64,000 nt of DNA from Lolium rigidum (GCF_022539505.1 NC_061509.1:206174254-206238253); one strand, 5' to 3'. Positions 10,929 through 23,900 are shown, counted from the first letter of the stretch. Notes: generated by a model not told the origin, from the sequence alone. Numbers and translations are program-made.

Positions 10929-12526
10929 TGATACGCGTACAGCACGCGTCCGTTGGGAACCCCAAGAGGAAGGTGTGATGCGTACAACGACAAGCTTTCC
11001 CTCAGAAAGAAACCAAGGTTTATCGAACCAGGAGGAGCCAAGAAGCACGTTGAAGGTTGATGATGGCGAGATGTAGTGCGGCGCAACACCAGGGATTCCG
11101 GCGCCAACGTGGAACCTGCACAACACAACCAAAGTACTTTGCCCCAACGAAACAGCTGAGGTTGTCAATCTCACCGGCTTGCCGTAACAAAGGATTAGAT
11201 GTATAGTGTGGATGATGATTGTTTGCAGTAAAAACAAGTAGAACAAGTATTGCAAGAGATTGTATTCAATGTAAAAGAATGGACCGGGGTCCACAGCTCA
11301 CTAGAGGTGTCTCTCCCATAAGATAAATAGCATGTTGGGTGAACAAATTACAGTCGGGCAATTGACAAATAAAGAGAGCATGACAATGCACATACATGAT
11401 ATGATGAATATTGTGAGATTTAATTGGGCATTACGACAAAGTACATAGACCGCTATCCAAAGCATGCATCTATGCCTAAAAAGTCCACCTTCAAAGTTAT
11501 CATCCGAACCCCTTCCAAGTATTAAGTTGCAAACAACAGTACAATTGCATTAAGTATGGTGCGTAATGTAATCAATAACTACATCCTCTGACATAGCATC
11601 AATGTTTTATCCCTAGTGGCAACAAAGCACATCCACAACCTTAGAACTTTCTCGTCACCGTCCCGCATTTAATGGAGGCATGAACCCACTATCGAGCATA
11701 AATACTCCCTCTTGGAGTTAAGAGCAAAAACTTGGCCGAGCCTCTACTAATAACGGAGAGCATGCAAGATCATAAACAACACATAGGTAATAGATTGATA
11801 ATCAACATAACATAGTATTCTCTATCCATCGGATCCCGACAAACACAACATATAGAATTACGTATAGATGATCTTGATCATGTTAGGCAGCTCACAAGAT
11901 CCGACAATGAAGCACATGAGGAGAAGACAACCATCTAGCTACCGCTATGGACCCATAGTCCAGGGGTGAACTACTCACTCATCACTCCGGAGGCGACCAT
12001 GGCGGTGAAGAGTCCTCCGGGAGATGATTCCCTCTCCGGCAGGTGCCGGAGGTGATCTCCGTAATCCCCCGAGATGGGATTGGCGGCGGCGGCGTCTCGC
12101 AAGGTTTTCCGTATCGTGGCTCTCGGCATCGGGGGTTTCGCGACGAAGGCTTTAAGTAGGCGGAAGGGCAACGCGGGGGCCACACGAGGGCCCCACACAC
12201 CAGGCCGGCGCGGCCAAGGGCCAGGGCCGCGCCGCCCGTTGTGCTCGGCGCCTCGTGGCCCCACTTCCTTTCCCCTCGGTCTTCTCGAAGCTTCGTGCAA
12301 AAATAGGACCCCGGGCGTTGATTTCGTCCAATTCCGAGAATATTTCCTTTGTAGGATTTCGGAAACCAAAAACAACGTAAAACAAGAACCGGCTCTTCGG
12401 CATCTCGTTAATAGGTTAGTGCCGGAAAATGCATAAATACGACATATAATGTGTATAAAACATGTAGATATCATCAATAATGTGGCATGGAACATAAGAA
12501 ATTATCGATACGTCGGAGACGTATCA
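10929..12526 (-). mobile_element. LTR A: 3' LTR of the outer Athila-type element
   Basis: It is 1598 bp. The minus strand starts TGATACGTCTCCGACG and ends CGCGTATCA. Reading frames within it are LTR sequence, not genes. A TTAAAG motif near 12155, where the related LTR at 34396 has TATAAG, may be the core promoter. It carries several variants shared with LTR B rather than with its own partner LTR D. Confidence 0.9.
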
Positions 12527-14457
12527 GCATCCCCAAGCTTAGTTCCTGCTCGTCCCGAGCAGGTAAATGATAACAAAGATAATTTCTGGAGTAAGCATAT
12601 GTAATGAATGCAACGATCAAAACAATGGTAATGACATGAGTAAACAACTGAATCATAAAGCAAAGACTTTTCATGAATAGTACTTCAAGACAAGCATCAA
12701 TAAGTCTTGCATAAGAGTTAACTCATAAAGCAATAAATCAAAGTAAAGGTATTGAAGCAACACAAAGGAAGATTAAGTTTCAGCGGTTGCTTTCAACTTG
12801 TAACATGTATATCTCATGGATATTGTCAACATAGAGTAATATAACAAGTGCAATATGCAAGTATGTAGGAATCAATGCACAGCTCACACAAGTGTTTGCT
12901 TCTTGAGGTGGAGAGAGATAGGTGAACTCGACTCAACATAAAAGTAAAAGAAAGGTCCTTCGCAGAGGAAAGCATCGATTGCTATATTTGTGCTAGAGCT
13001 TTTATTTTGAAAACAAGAAACAATTTTGTCAACGGTAGTAATAAAGCATATGTATCATGTAAATTATATCTTACAAGTTGCAAGCCTCATGCATAGTATA
13101 CTAATAGTGCCCGCACCTTGTCCTAATTAGCTTGGACTACCGGATCATCGCAATACACATGTTTTAACCAAGTGTCACAAAGGGGTACTTCTATGCCGCC
13201 CGTACAAAGGTCTAAGGAGAAAGCTCGCATTTTGGATTTCTCGCTTTTAATTATTCTCAACTTAGACATCCATACCGGGACAACATAGACAACGTATAAT
13301 GGACTCCTCTTTAATGCATAAGCATGTAGCAACAATTAGTGTTCTCATATGAGATTGAGGATATATGTCCAAAACTGAAACTTCCACCATGATTCATGGC
13401 TTTAGTTAGCGGCCCAATGTTCTTCTCTAACAGTATGCATGCTCTAACCATTAAAGTGGTAGATCTCCCTTACTTCAGACAAGACGGACATGCATAGCAA
13501 CTCACATGATATTCAACAAAGAGTAGTTGATGGCGTCCCTAGGAAACATGGTTATCGCACAACAAGCAACTTAATAAGAGATAAAGTGCATAAGTACATA
13601 TCCAATACCACAATAGTTTTTAGGATATTTGTCCCATGAGCTATATATTGCAAAGGTAAAGAATGGAAATTTTAAAGGTAGCACTCAAGCAATTTACTTT
13701 GGAATGGCGGAGAAATACCATGTAGTAGGTAGGTATGGTGGACACAAATGGCATAGTGGTTGGCTCAAGGATTTGAATGCATGAGAAGTATTCCCTCTCG
13801 ATACAAGGTTTAGGCTAGCAAGGTTATTTGAAACAAACACAAGGATGAACCGGTGCAGCAAAACTCACATAAAAGACATATTGTAAACATTATAAGACTC
13901 TACACCGTCTTCCTTGTTGTTCAAAACTCAATACTAGAAATTATCTAGACTTTAGAGAGACCAAATATGCAAACCAAATTTAGCAAGCTCTAGGTGTTTC
14001 TTCATTAATGGGTGCAAAGTATATGATGCAAGAGCTTAAACATGAGCACAACAATTTCCAAGTATCAAATTATTCAAGACATTTTAGAATTACTACATGT
14101 AGCATTTCCCGATTCCAACCATATAACAATTTAACGAAGAAGATTCAACCTTCGCCATGAATACTATGAGTAAAGCCTAAGGACATATTTGTCCATATGC
14201 AACAGCGGAGCGTGTCTCTCTCCCACACAATGAATGCTAGGATCCATTTTATTCAAACAAAAACAAAAACAAAAACAAACCGACGCTCCAAGCAAAGCAC
14301 ATAAGATGTGATGGAATAAAAATATAGTTTCAGGGGAGGAACCTGATAATGTTGTCGATGAAGAAGGGGATGCCTTGGGCATCCCCAAGATTAGACGCTT
14401 GAGTCTTCTTAAAATATGCAGGGGTGAACCACCGGGGCATCCCCAAGCTTAGAGCTT
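12527..14457 (-). mobile_element. outer element: polypurine tract and 3' non-coding region (first part)
   Basis: The minus strand ends in a purine-rich CTTGGGGATGC directly before the LTR, the expected plus-strand primer. The rest is A/T-rich, with stops in all frames, and is closely similar to 16060-18022 of the nested element. A second CTTGGGGATGCCC motif occurs near 14375-14450. The nested copy interrupts it at AGCTT (14453-14457). Confidence 0.8.
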
Positions 14458-16059
14458 TGATGGCGTGTATTTCACACGTTCGTTGGGCAACCCCAAGAGG
14501 AAGGTATGATGCGCACAGCAGCAAGTTTTCCCTCAGAAAGAAACCAAGGTTTATCGAACCAGGAGGAGCCAAGAAGCACGTTGAAGGTTGATGGCGGCGG
14601 GATGTAGTGCGGCGCAACACCAGTAGATTCCGACGCCAACGTGGGACCCGCACAACACAACCAAAGTACTTTGCCCCAACGAAACAAAGTGAGGTTGTCA
14701 ATCTCACCGGCTTGCCGTAACAAAGGATTAACCGTATTGTGTGGAAGATGATTGTTTGCAGAGAAAATAGTAAAAACAAGTATTGCAAAGCAGATTTGTA
14801 TTTCAAGTATTAAAGAATGGACCGGGGTCCACAGCTCACTAGAGGTGTCTCTCCCATAAGATAAAAGCATGTTGGGTGAACAAATTACAATCGGGCAATT
14901 GACAAATAGAGAGGGCATAACAATGCACATACATGACATGATAAGTATAGTGAGATTTAATTGGGCATTACGACAAAGTACATAGACCGCCATCCAACCG
15001 CATCTATGCCTAAAAAGTCCACCTTCAAGTTATCATCCGAACCCCTCCAAGCATTAAGTTGCTAAACAACAGTACAATTGCATTAAGTATGGTGCGTAAT
15101 GTAATCAACAACTACATCCTCTGACATAGCGCCAATGTTTTATCCCTAGTGGCAACAAGACAACACAACCTTAGAACTTTTCGTCACCGTCCCAGTGTCA
15201 ATGGCATGAACCCACTATCGAGCATAAGTACTCCCTCTTGGAGTTAAAAGTAAAAACTTGGCCAGAGCCTCTACTAGAAACGGAGAGCATGCAAGATCAT
15301 AAACAACACATGTATAATAACTTGATAATTAACATGACATGGTATTCTCTATCCATCTGATCCCGACAAACACAACATATAGAATTACAGTATAGATGAT
15401 CTTGATCATGTTAGGCAGCTCACAAGATCCAACAATGAAGCACAATGAGGAGAAGACAACCATCTAGCTACTGCTATGGACCCATAGTCCAGGGGTGAAC
15501 TACTCACTCATCACTCCGGAGGCGACCATGGCGGTGTAGAGTCCTCCGGGAGATGAATCCCCTCTCCCAGCAGGTGCCGGAGGAGATCTCCGTAATCCCC
15601 CGAGATGGGATCGGCGGCGACGGCGTCTCAGCAAGGTTTTCCGTATCGTGGTTTTTCGCCTCGTGGGTTTCGCGACGGAGGCTTTAAGTAGGCGGAAGGG
15701 CAGGTCAAGGGGCGTCACGAGGGGCCCACGCTATAGGTCGGCGCGGCCGTGGCTTGGGCCGCGCCGCCCTATAGTCCGGCCACCTCGTGGCCCCACTTCG
15801 TGTGTTCTTCGGTCTTCCGGAAGCTCCGTGGAAAAATAGGGCCCCGGGTCTTCGTTTCGTCCAATTCCGAGAATATTTCGTTACTAGGATTTCGAAACCA
15901 AAAACAGCTAGAAAACAGGAACCGGCACTTCGGCATCTTGTTAATAGGTTAGTTCCGTAAAATGCACGAATATGACATAAAGTGTGCATAAAACATGTAG
16001 GTATCATCAATAATATGGCATAGAACATAAGAAATTATCGATACGTCGGAGACGTATCA
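14458..16059 (-). mobile_element. LTR B: 3' LTR of the inner element
   Basis: It is 1602 bp, begins TGATACGTCTCCGACG on the minus strand and ends GGCGCCATCA-like (CACGCCATCA). It is bounded by the AGCTT target copy on the left and the polypurine tract (CTTGGGGATGCT) on the right. It is highly similar to LTR C apart from scattered substitutions and one- to four-base indels. Confidence 0.9.
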
Positions 16060-18645
16060 AGCATCCCCAAGCTTAGTTCTCGCTCGTCCCGAGCAGTAAA
16101 ACGATAACAAAGATAATTTCTGAAGTGATATGCCATCATAACCTTGATCATACTATTTGTAAACATATGTAGTGGATGCAGCGATCATAACAATGGTGAT
16201 GACATGAGTAAACAAGTGAATCATATAGCAAAGACTTTTCATGAATAGTACTTCAAGACAAGTATTAATAAGTCTTGCATAAGAGTTAACTCATAAAGCA
16301 ATAAATCAAAGTAAAGGTATTGAAGCAACACAAAGGAAGATTAAGTTTCAGCGGTTGCTTTCAACTTGTAACATGTATATCTCATGGATAATTGTCAACA
16401 TAGAGTAATATAACAAGTACAATATGCAAGTATGTAAGAATCAATGCACAGCTTCACACAAGTGTTTGCTTCTTGAGGTGGAGAGAAATAGGTGAACTGA
16501 CTCAACATAAAAGTAAAGAGAATGGTCCTTCAAAGTGGAAAGCATCGATTGCTATATTTGTGCTAGAGCTTTTATTTTGAAAACATGAAACAATTTTGTC
16601 AACGGTAGTAATAAAGCATATGAGTTATGTACATTATATCTTACAAGTTGCAAGTCTCATGCATAGTATACTAATAGTGCCCGCACCTTGTCCTAATTAA
16701 CTTGGACTACCGGATCTTTGCAATGCACATGTTTTGACCAAGTGTCACAATGGGGTACCTCCATGCCGCCTCGTACAAGGGTCTAAGGAGAAAGCTCGCA
16801 TTTTGGATTTCTCGCTTTTGATTATTCTCAACTTAGACATCCATACCGGGACAACATGGACAACATGATAATGGACTCCTCTTTAATGCATAAGCATGTG
16901 GCAACAATTATTATTCTCATATGAGATTGAGGATATATGTCCAAACTGAAACTTCCACCATGAATCATGGCTTTAGTTAGCGGCCCAAAGTTCTTCTCTA
17001 ACAATATGCATGCTCCAACCATGAAGGTGGTAGATCTCTCTTGCTTCGCATAAGACGGACATGCATAGATACTCACATGATATCCAACAAAGAATAGTTG
17101 ATGGCGTCCCTGTAAACATGGTTATCGCTCAACAAGCAACTTAATAAGAGATAAAGTGCATAAGTACATATTCAATACCACAATAGTTTTTAAGCTATTT
17201 GTCCCATGAGCTATATATTGCAAAGGTGAATGATGGAGTTTTAAAGGTAGCACTCAAGCAATTTACTTTGGAATGGCTGATAAATACCATGTAGTAGGTA
17301 GGTATGGTGGACACAAATGGCATAGTGGTTGGCTCAAGTATTTGGATGCATGAGAAGTATTCCCTCTCGATACAAGGTTTAGGCTAGCAAGGTTATTTGA
17401 AACAAACACAAGGATGAACGGTACAAAGCAAAACTCACATAAAAGACATATGGTAAACATTATAAGACTCCATACCGTCTTCCTTGTTGTTCAAAACTCA
17501 ATACTAGATGTTATCTAGACTCTAGAGAAACCAAATATGCAAACCAAATTAGCAAGCTCTAAGTATTTCTTCATTAATGGGTGCAAAGTATATGATGCAA
17601 GAGCTTAAACATGAGCACAACAATTGCCAAGTATCAAATTATCCAAGACATTTTAGAGTTACTACATGTAGCATTTTCCAATTCCAACCATATAACAATT
17701 TAACGAAGAAGAAACTTCGCCATGAATACTATGAGTAGAGCCTAAGGACATATTTGTCCATATGCTACAGCGGAGCGTGTCTATCTCCCATAAAGTGAAT
17801 GCTAGGATCCATTTTATTCATACAAAACAAAAAACAAAAACAAACCGACGCTCCAAGCAAAGTACATAAGATGTGGCCGAATAAAAATATAGTTTCAGTG
17901 GGAGGAACCCGATAATGTTGTCGATGAAGAAGGGGATGCCTTGGGCATCCCCAAGGTTAGACGCTTGAGTCTTCTTAGAATATGCAGGGGTGAACCACCG
18001 GGCATCCCCAAGCTTAGAGCTTTCACTCTCCTTGATCATATTGCATCATACTCCTCTCTTGATCCTTGAAAACTTCCTCCACACCAAACTCGAAACAACT
18101 CATTAGAGGGTTAGTGAATAATAAAAATTCACATGTTCAGAGGTGACACAATCATTCTTAACACTTCTGGACATTGCATAAAGCTACTGGACATTAGTGG
18201 ATCAAAGAAATTCATCCAACATAGCAAAAGAGGCAATGCGAAATAAAAGACAGAATCGTCAAAACAGAACAGTCCGTAAAGATGGATTTTATTAGGCCAC
18301 CAGACTTGCTCAAACGAAAATGCTCATATTGAATGAAAGTTGCGTACATATCTGAGGATCATGCTCGTAAATTGGCGTAATTTTCTGAGCTACCTACAGG
18401 GAGATAGACCCAGATTCGTGACAGCAAAGAAATCTGAACTCGCGCAGTAATCCAAATCTAGTACTTACTTTTCTATCAAAGACTTTACTTGGCACAACAA
18501 AACATAAAACTAAGATAAGGAGAGGTTGCTACAGTAGTAAACAACTTCCAAGACACAAATGTAAAAAATACTGGAGTAAAAACTTGGGTTGTCTCCCATA
18601 AGCGCTTTTCTTTAACGCCTTTCAGCTAGGCGCAGAAAGTGTATC
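16060..18645 (-). mobile_element. inner element: long 3' non-coding region
   Basis: About 2.6 kb lies between the protease stop and the polypurine tract. All frames are short, and the ORFs of 60-80 codons here have no recognisable domain. It contains a repeated CTTGGGGATGCCC motif (about 17935-18010) and is shared almost base for base with both halves of the outer element (12527-14457 and 22618-23240). The strong conservation between two elements with different coding regions suggests a cis function such as packaging or RNA stability; that is inference. Confidence 0.75.
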
Positions 18646-20765
18646 TCAAGTAACATCGAGAGATGAAGCATCAACATCATAATTTGTTCTAATAATAGAA
18701 TCATAAGGCAACTTCATTCTCTTTCTAGGGAAGTGTTCCATACCTTTCTTGAGAGGAAATTGATATTTAATATTACCTTCCTTCATATCAATAGTAGCAC
18801 CAACGGTTCGGAGAAAAGGTCTTCCCAATATAATGGGGCAAGATGCATTGCATTCAATATCCAAGACAACAAAATCAACGGGGACAAGGTTATTGTTAAC
18901 CATAATATGAACATTATCAACTTTCCCCAAAGGTTTCTTTTTAGCATTATCAGCGAGATTAACATCCAAATAACAATTTTTCAATGGTGGCAAGTCAACC
19001 ATATCATAGACTTTTTTAGGCATAACAGAAATACTTGCACCAAGATCACATAAAGCATTACAATCAAAATCTTTGACTCTCATTTTAATGATGGGCTCCC
19101 AACCATCCTCTAGCTTTCTAGGAATAGAAGTTTCAAGTTTTAGTTTCTCTTCTCTAGCTTTTATGAGAGCATTTGTAATATGTTTTGTGAAGGCCAAATT
19201 TATAGCGCTAGCATTGGGACTCTTAGCAAGTTTTTGCAAGAACTTTATAACTTCAGAGATGTGGCAATCATAAAAATCTAAATCATTACAATCTAAAGCA
19301 ATGGGATTATCATCCCCAAGGTTGGAAAAAATTTCAGCAGCTTTATCACAAGCAGCTTCAAATAGCTTTAGCAGCTTCAGGTGATTTTGCGCGCTTTGCA
19401 CTAGGAGTAGAAGCATTGCCAACACCAATTATTTTACCATTGATAGTAGGAGGTGCAGCAACATATGAAGAATCAACATTACTTGTGGTGGTAATAGTCC
19501 AAACTTTAGCTACATTTTCTTTTTTAGCTAGTTTTTCATTTTCTTCTCTATCCCACCTAGCACGCAGTTCAGCCATTAATCTTATATTCTCATTAATTCT
19601 AACTTGGATGGCATTTGCTGTAGTAACAATTTTATTTTCAATATCCCTATTAGGCATAACTTTCGATTTCAAAAGATCAACATCAGAGGCAAGACTATCA
19701 ACTCTAGAAACAAGAATATCAATTTTATTGAGCTTTTCCTCAACAGCATTTGTTAAAGGCAGTTTGTGTACTAATAAATTCTTTAAGCATGGCTTCAAGT
19801 CCAGGGGGTGTATTCCTATTATTGTTGTAAGAATTCCCATAAGAATTAGCATAACCGTTACCATTATTATAAGGATATGGCCTATAGTTATTACTAGAAT
19901 TGTTCCGATAAGCATTGTTGTTGAAATTATTATTTTTAACGAAGTTCACATCAACATGTTCTTCTTGAGAAACCAATGAAGCTAATGGAACATTATTAGG
20001 ATCAACATTAGTCCTATCATTCGCAAGCATAGACATAATAGCATCAACTTTATCATTCAAGGAAGAGGATTCTTCAACGGAATTTACCTTCTTACCTTGT
20101 GGAGCTCTTTCCGTGTGCCATTCAGAGTAATTAACCATCATATTATCAAGGAGCTTTGTTGCTTCACCAAGAGTGATGGACATAAAGGTACCTCCAGCAG
20201 CTGAATCCAATAAATTCCGCGAAGAAAAATTTAGTCCTGCATAGAAGGTTTGGATGATCATCCAAGTAGTCACTCCATGGGTTGGGCAATTTTTAACCGG
20301 AGATTTCATTCTTTCCCAAGCTTGAGCAACATGTTCATTATCCAATTGTTTAAAATTCATTATGCTACTCCTCAAAGATATAATTTTAGCAGGGGGATAA
20401 TATCTACCAATAAAAGCATCCTTGCATTTAGTCCATGAATCAATACTATTCTTAGGCAGTAGATAGCAACCAATCTTTAGCTCTTCCTCTTAATGAGAAA
20501 GGAAACAATTTTAATTTTATAATGTCACCATCTACATCTTTATACTTTTGCATTTCACATAGTTCAACAAAATTATTGAGATGGGCAAGCAGCATCATCG
20601 TAACTAACACTGTGAAAATTGCTCTCGCATAACAAGATTAAGTAAAGCAGGTTTAATTTCAAAGAATTCTGCTGTAGTAGCAGGTGGAGCAATAGGTGTG
20701 CATAAGAAATCATTATTATTTGTGCTAGTGAAGTCACACAACTTAGTATTTTCAGGGTTGGCCAT
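18646..20765 (-). pseudogene. gag-pro: Athila-type gag-protease (frameshifted)
   Basis: The start is at 20763-20765 (MANPENTKLCDF). An early frame break near 20600 is followed by the Athila gag core (20375-20000: 'AWERMKSPVKNCPTHG', 'IQTFYAGLN', 'AAGGTFMSIT'), which forms the capsid shell. An Asn-rich linker follows (about 19800-19950), then a retropepsin-like domain (19100-18750) with 'CDLGASISVMPKKVYD' and 'IILGRPFLRT'. Here the catalytic triad reads DLGA instead of the usual DTGA/DSGA, as in other Athila relatives. Frame changes near 19900 and 19390 break the chain. It stops at 18646 without a pol region, so the element needed a helper. Confidence 0.85.
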
Positions 20766-21020
20766 TTTAGCAATAGTAAATAAAGCAAACTAGATAAAGT
20801 AAATGCAAGTAAACTAATTTTTTTGTGTTTTTGATATAGCAAACAAGATAACAAATAAAGTAAAACTAGCAACTAATTTTTTTGTGTTTTGATATAAGTG
20901 CAGCAAACAAAGTAGTAAATAAAATAAAGCAAGACAAAAACAAAGTAAAGAGATTGAGAAGTGGAGACTCCCCTTGCAGCGTGTCTTGATCTCCCCAGCA
21001 ACGGCGCCAGAAAAAGAGCT
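20766..21020 (-). other. inner element: 5' leader and tRNA-Asp primer binding site
   Basis: The PBS (20992-21009) reads TGGCGCCGTTGCTGGGGA on the minus strand, matching the tRNA-Asp 3' end with one change. It starts 11 nt inside the LTR. The leader contains an imperfect tandem repeat built around 'CTAATTTTTTTGTGTTTTGA'-like text at about 20810-20900, also present in the outer element. Confidence 0.8.
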
Positions 21021-22617
21021 TGATGGCGTGTATTTCACACGTTCGTTGGGCAACCCCAAGAGGAAGGTATGATGCGCACAGCAAGCAAGTTTTCCCTCGA
21101 AAGAAACCAAGGTTTATCGAACCAGGAGGAGCCAAGAAGCACGTTGAAGGTTGATGGCGGCGGGATGTAGTGCGGCGCAACACCGGAGATTCCGCGCCAA
21201 CGTGGAACCCGCACAACACAACCAAAGTACTTTGCCCCAACGAAACGAAGTGAGGTTGTCAATCTCACCGGCTTGCTGTAACAAAGGATTAACCGTATTG
21301 TGTGGAAGATGATTGTTTGCAGAGAAAATAGTAAAAACAAGTATTGCAGCAGATTTGTATTTCAGTATTAAAGAATGGACCGGGGTCCACAGTTCACTAG
21401 AGGTGTCTCTCCCATAAGATAAAAGCATGTTGGGTGAACAAATTACAGTCGGGCAATTGACAAATAGAGAGGGCATAACAATGCACATACATGACATGAT
21501 AAGTATAGTGAGATTTAATTGGGCATTACGACAAAGTACATAGACCGCCATCCAACCGCATCTATGCCTAAAAAGTCCACCTTCAGAGTTATCATCCGAA
21601 CCCCTCCAAGTATTAAGTTGCTAAACAACGGACAATTGCATTAAGTATGGTGCGTAATGTAATCAACAACTACATCCTCGGACATAGCGCCAATGTTTTA
21701 TCCCTAGTGGCAACAGACACAACACAACCTTAGAACTTTCTGTCACCGTCCCGTGTGTCAATGCAGCATGAACCCACTATCGAGCATAAGTACTCCCTCT
21801 TGGAGTTAAAAGTAAAAACTTGGCCGAGCCTCTACTAGAAACGGAGAGCATGCAAGATCATAAACAACACATGTATAATAACTTGATAATTAACATGACA
21901 TGGTATTCTCTATCCATCGGATCCCGACAAACACAACATATAGAATTACGTATAGATGATCTTGATCATGTTAGGCAGCTCACAAGATCCAACAATGAAG
22001 CACAATGAGGAGAAGACAACCATCTAGCTACCGCTATGGACCCATAGTCCAGGGGTGAACTACTCACTCATCACTCCGGAGGCGACCATGGCGGTGTAGA
22101 GTCCTCCGGAGATGAATCCCCTCTCCGGCAGGGTGCCGGAGGAGATCTCCGGAATCCCCCGAGATGGGATCGGCGGCGACGGCGTCTCGCAAGGTTTTCC
22201 GTATCGTGGTTTTTCGCCTCAGGGGTTTCGCGACGGAGGCTTTAAGTAGGCGGAAGGGCAGGTCAAGGGGCGTCACGAGGGGCCCACGCTATAGGTCGGC
22301 GCGGCCAGGGCTTGGGCCGCGCCGCCCTATAGTCTGGCCACCTCGTGGCCCCACTTCGTGTGTTCTTCGGTCTTCTGGAAGCTCCGTGGAAAAATAGGGC
22401 CCTGGGTCTTCGTTTCGTCCAATTCCGAGAATATTTCGTTACTAGGATTTCTGAAACCAAAAACAGCATGAAAACAGGATCGGCACTTCGGCATCTTGTT
22501 AATAGGTTAGTTCCAGAAAATGCACGAATATGACATAAAGTGTGCATAAAACATGTAGGTATCATCAATAATATGGCATAGAACATAAGAAATTATCGAT
22601 ACGTCGGAGACGTATCA
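21021..22617 (-). mobile_element. LTR C: 5' LTR of the inner element
   Basis: It is 1597 bp, next to the PBS on its left and the AGCTT target copy on its right. It pairs with LTR B by its outer edge (TGATGGCGTG on the plus strand) and by many internal variants, but shares several single-base variants with LTR D instead. Confidence 0.9.
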
Positions 22618-23246
22618 AGCTTTCACTCTCCTTGATCATATTGCATCATACTCCTCTCTTGATCCTTGAAAACTTCCTCCACACCAAACTCGAAACAACT
22701 CATTAGAGGGTTAGTGCACAATAAAAATTAACATGTTCAGAGGTGACACAATCATTCTTAACACTTCCGGACATTGCATAAAGCTACTCGGACATTAATG
22801 GAACAAAGAAATTCATCCATCATAGCAAAAGAGGCAATGTGAAATAAAAGGCAGAATCTGTCAAAACAGAATGATCCGTAAAGATGGATTTTACTGAGGC
22901 ACCAGACTTGCTCAAATGAAAATGCCCAAATTGAATGAAAGTTGCGTACATATCTGAGGATCACGCACGTAAATTTGCATATTTTGCTGAGCTACCTACA
23001 GAGAGGGAGGTCGAAATTCGTGACAGCAAAGAAATCTGTTACTGCGCAGCAATCCAAATCTAGTATGAACCTTACTATCAACGACTTTACTTGGCACAAC
23101 AATGCACAAAACTAAGATAAGGAGAGGTTGCTACAGTAGTAAACAACTTCCAAGACTCAAATATAAAAATACCGTAGTAAAAACATGGGTTGTCTCCCAT
23201 AAGCGCTTTTCTTTAACGCCTTTCAGCTAGGCGCAGAAAGTGTGTA
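22618..23246 (-). mobile_element. outer element: 3' non-coding region (second part)
   Basis: It is the other side of the nested insertion and matches 18018-18640 of the inner element closely up to 'GGGTTGTCTCCCATAAGCGC' and 'CAGCTAGGCGCAGAAAG'. The two elements diverge immediately upstream, inside the last codons of their ORFs. No ORF of its own. Confidence 0.8.
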
Positions 23247-23900
23247 TCAAGTATTATCAAGAGATGCAGCATTGATATCATAACCAGGGGTGTTGGGAGT
23301 TTTCTCAACCATGCATAGTATATTGGATACATAAGTTTCAGCGGCTCCCTTTTCATTAGTCTTGGGCTTGCTACTCTCATCAAACAAATTTTCAGGAACA
23401 AGCCAAGCTTAATTATTATCTAGAGCTTCATGCATTGCTAGGAGCTTACATGGTATTGGTGCTTTAATCTCCCCACCATTATTAACATTATTAGTGTACT
23501 TTATTCTATCCATATCCATCTTTTCAAGTGTTCTTTTAAAATCGGTGATCATACCAAGTCTCTCATGCTTACTAAAAACTTTTCTAGCTTCTTTAGCTAT
23601 ATCTGCAAATTCCCGCACTAAGACTTTTAGAACAAAATCTCTCTTCTCTCCCCGTTCCATATCAGAAAGTGTAAGAAACATGTGTTGTATCATGGGGTTG
23701 AGACTAATAAATCTAGCTTCCATCATGCGTACCAAACAAACAGAGGCATCTTCATAAGTAGGGACAGCTTTTGCAAGGGGTATATCTTTAAGATCTTCAT
23801 GCATACTAACATGGGTGAAAAATTCTTCTATATTATCTCTTCCAATTATAGACCCTTGTCCCACAGGTATATCTTTTACAGTAAAATTAAAAGGAAACAT
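23247..23900 (-). pseudogene. unfamiliar ~218-codon ORF of the outer Athila-type element, one in-frame stop
   Basis: The start at 23898-23900 gives MFPFNFTVKDIPVGQGS. The frame runs 163 codons to a TAA at 23409-23411, then continues open for about 53 more codons to TGA at 23247-23249. The middle is charged and probably helical ('EFADIAKEARKVFSKHERL', 'KRTLEKMDMDRIKYTNN'). I see no gag CCHC knuckle, protease DTG-like triad or other known motif. Its last codons ('YDINAASLDNT') resemble the last codons of the inner element's gag-protease ('YDVDASSLDVT'), so it occupies the same slot with a different body. The function is unknown; it may be a captured host fragment or a diverged gag-like protein. 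Confidence 0.6.

Larger units (their letters stand above)
14458..22617 (-). mobile_element. inner Athila-type Gypsy retrotransposon, same family, non-autonomous
   Basis: This 8160-bp element is flanked by the perfect target duplication AGCTT (14453-14457 and 22618-22622). Its LTRs (B and C) are homologous to A and D but have different outer edges (TGATGGCGTG... on the plus strand). The interior encodes a broken gag-protease only, with no reverse transcriptase or integrase, followed by ~2.6 kb of non-coding sequence. It inserted into the outer element just beyond a CCCCAAGCTTAGAGCTT stretch that it also carries intact near 18005-18023, so insertion was into its own homologous sequence. Confidence 0.92.

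Noticed and set aside
11971..12495. 174-codon minus-strand ORF and similar ORFs at 14330-14993, 15500-16028, 22064-22586, 25249-25780
   Set aside because: The same frames recur in all four Athila-type LTRs; they are LTR sequence read through, partly crossing the LTR start, with no domain.
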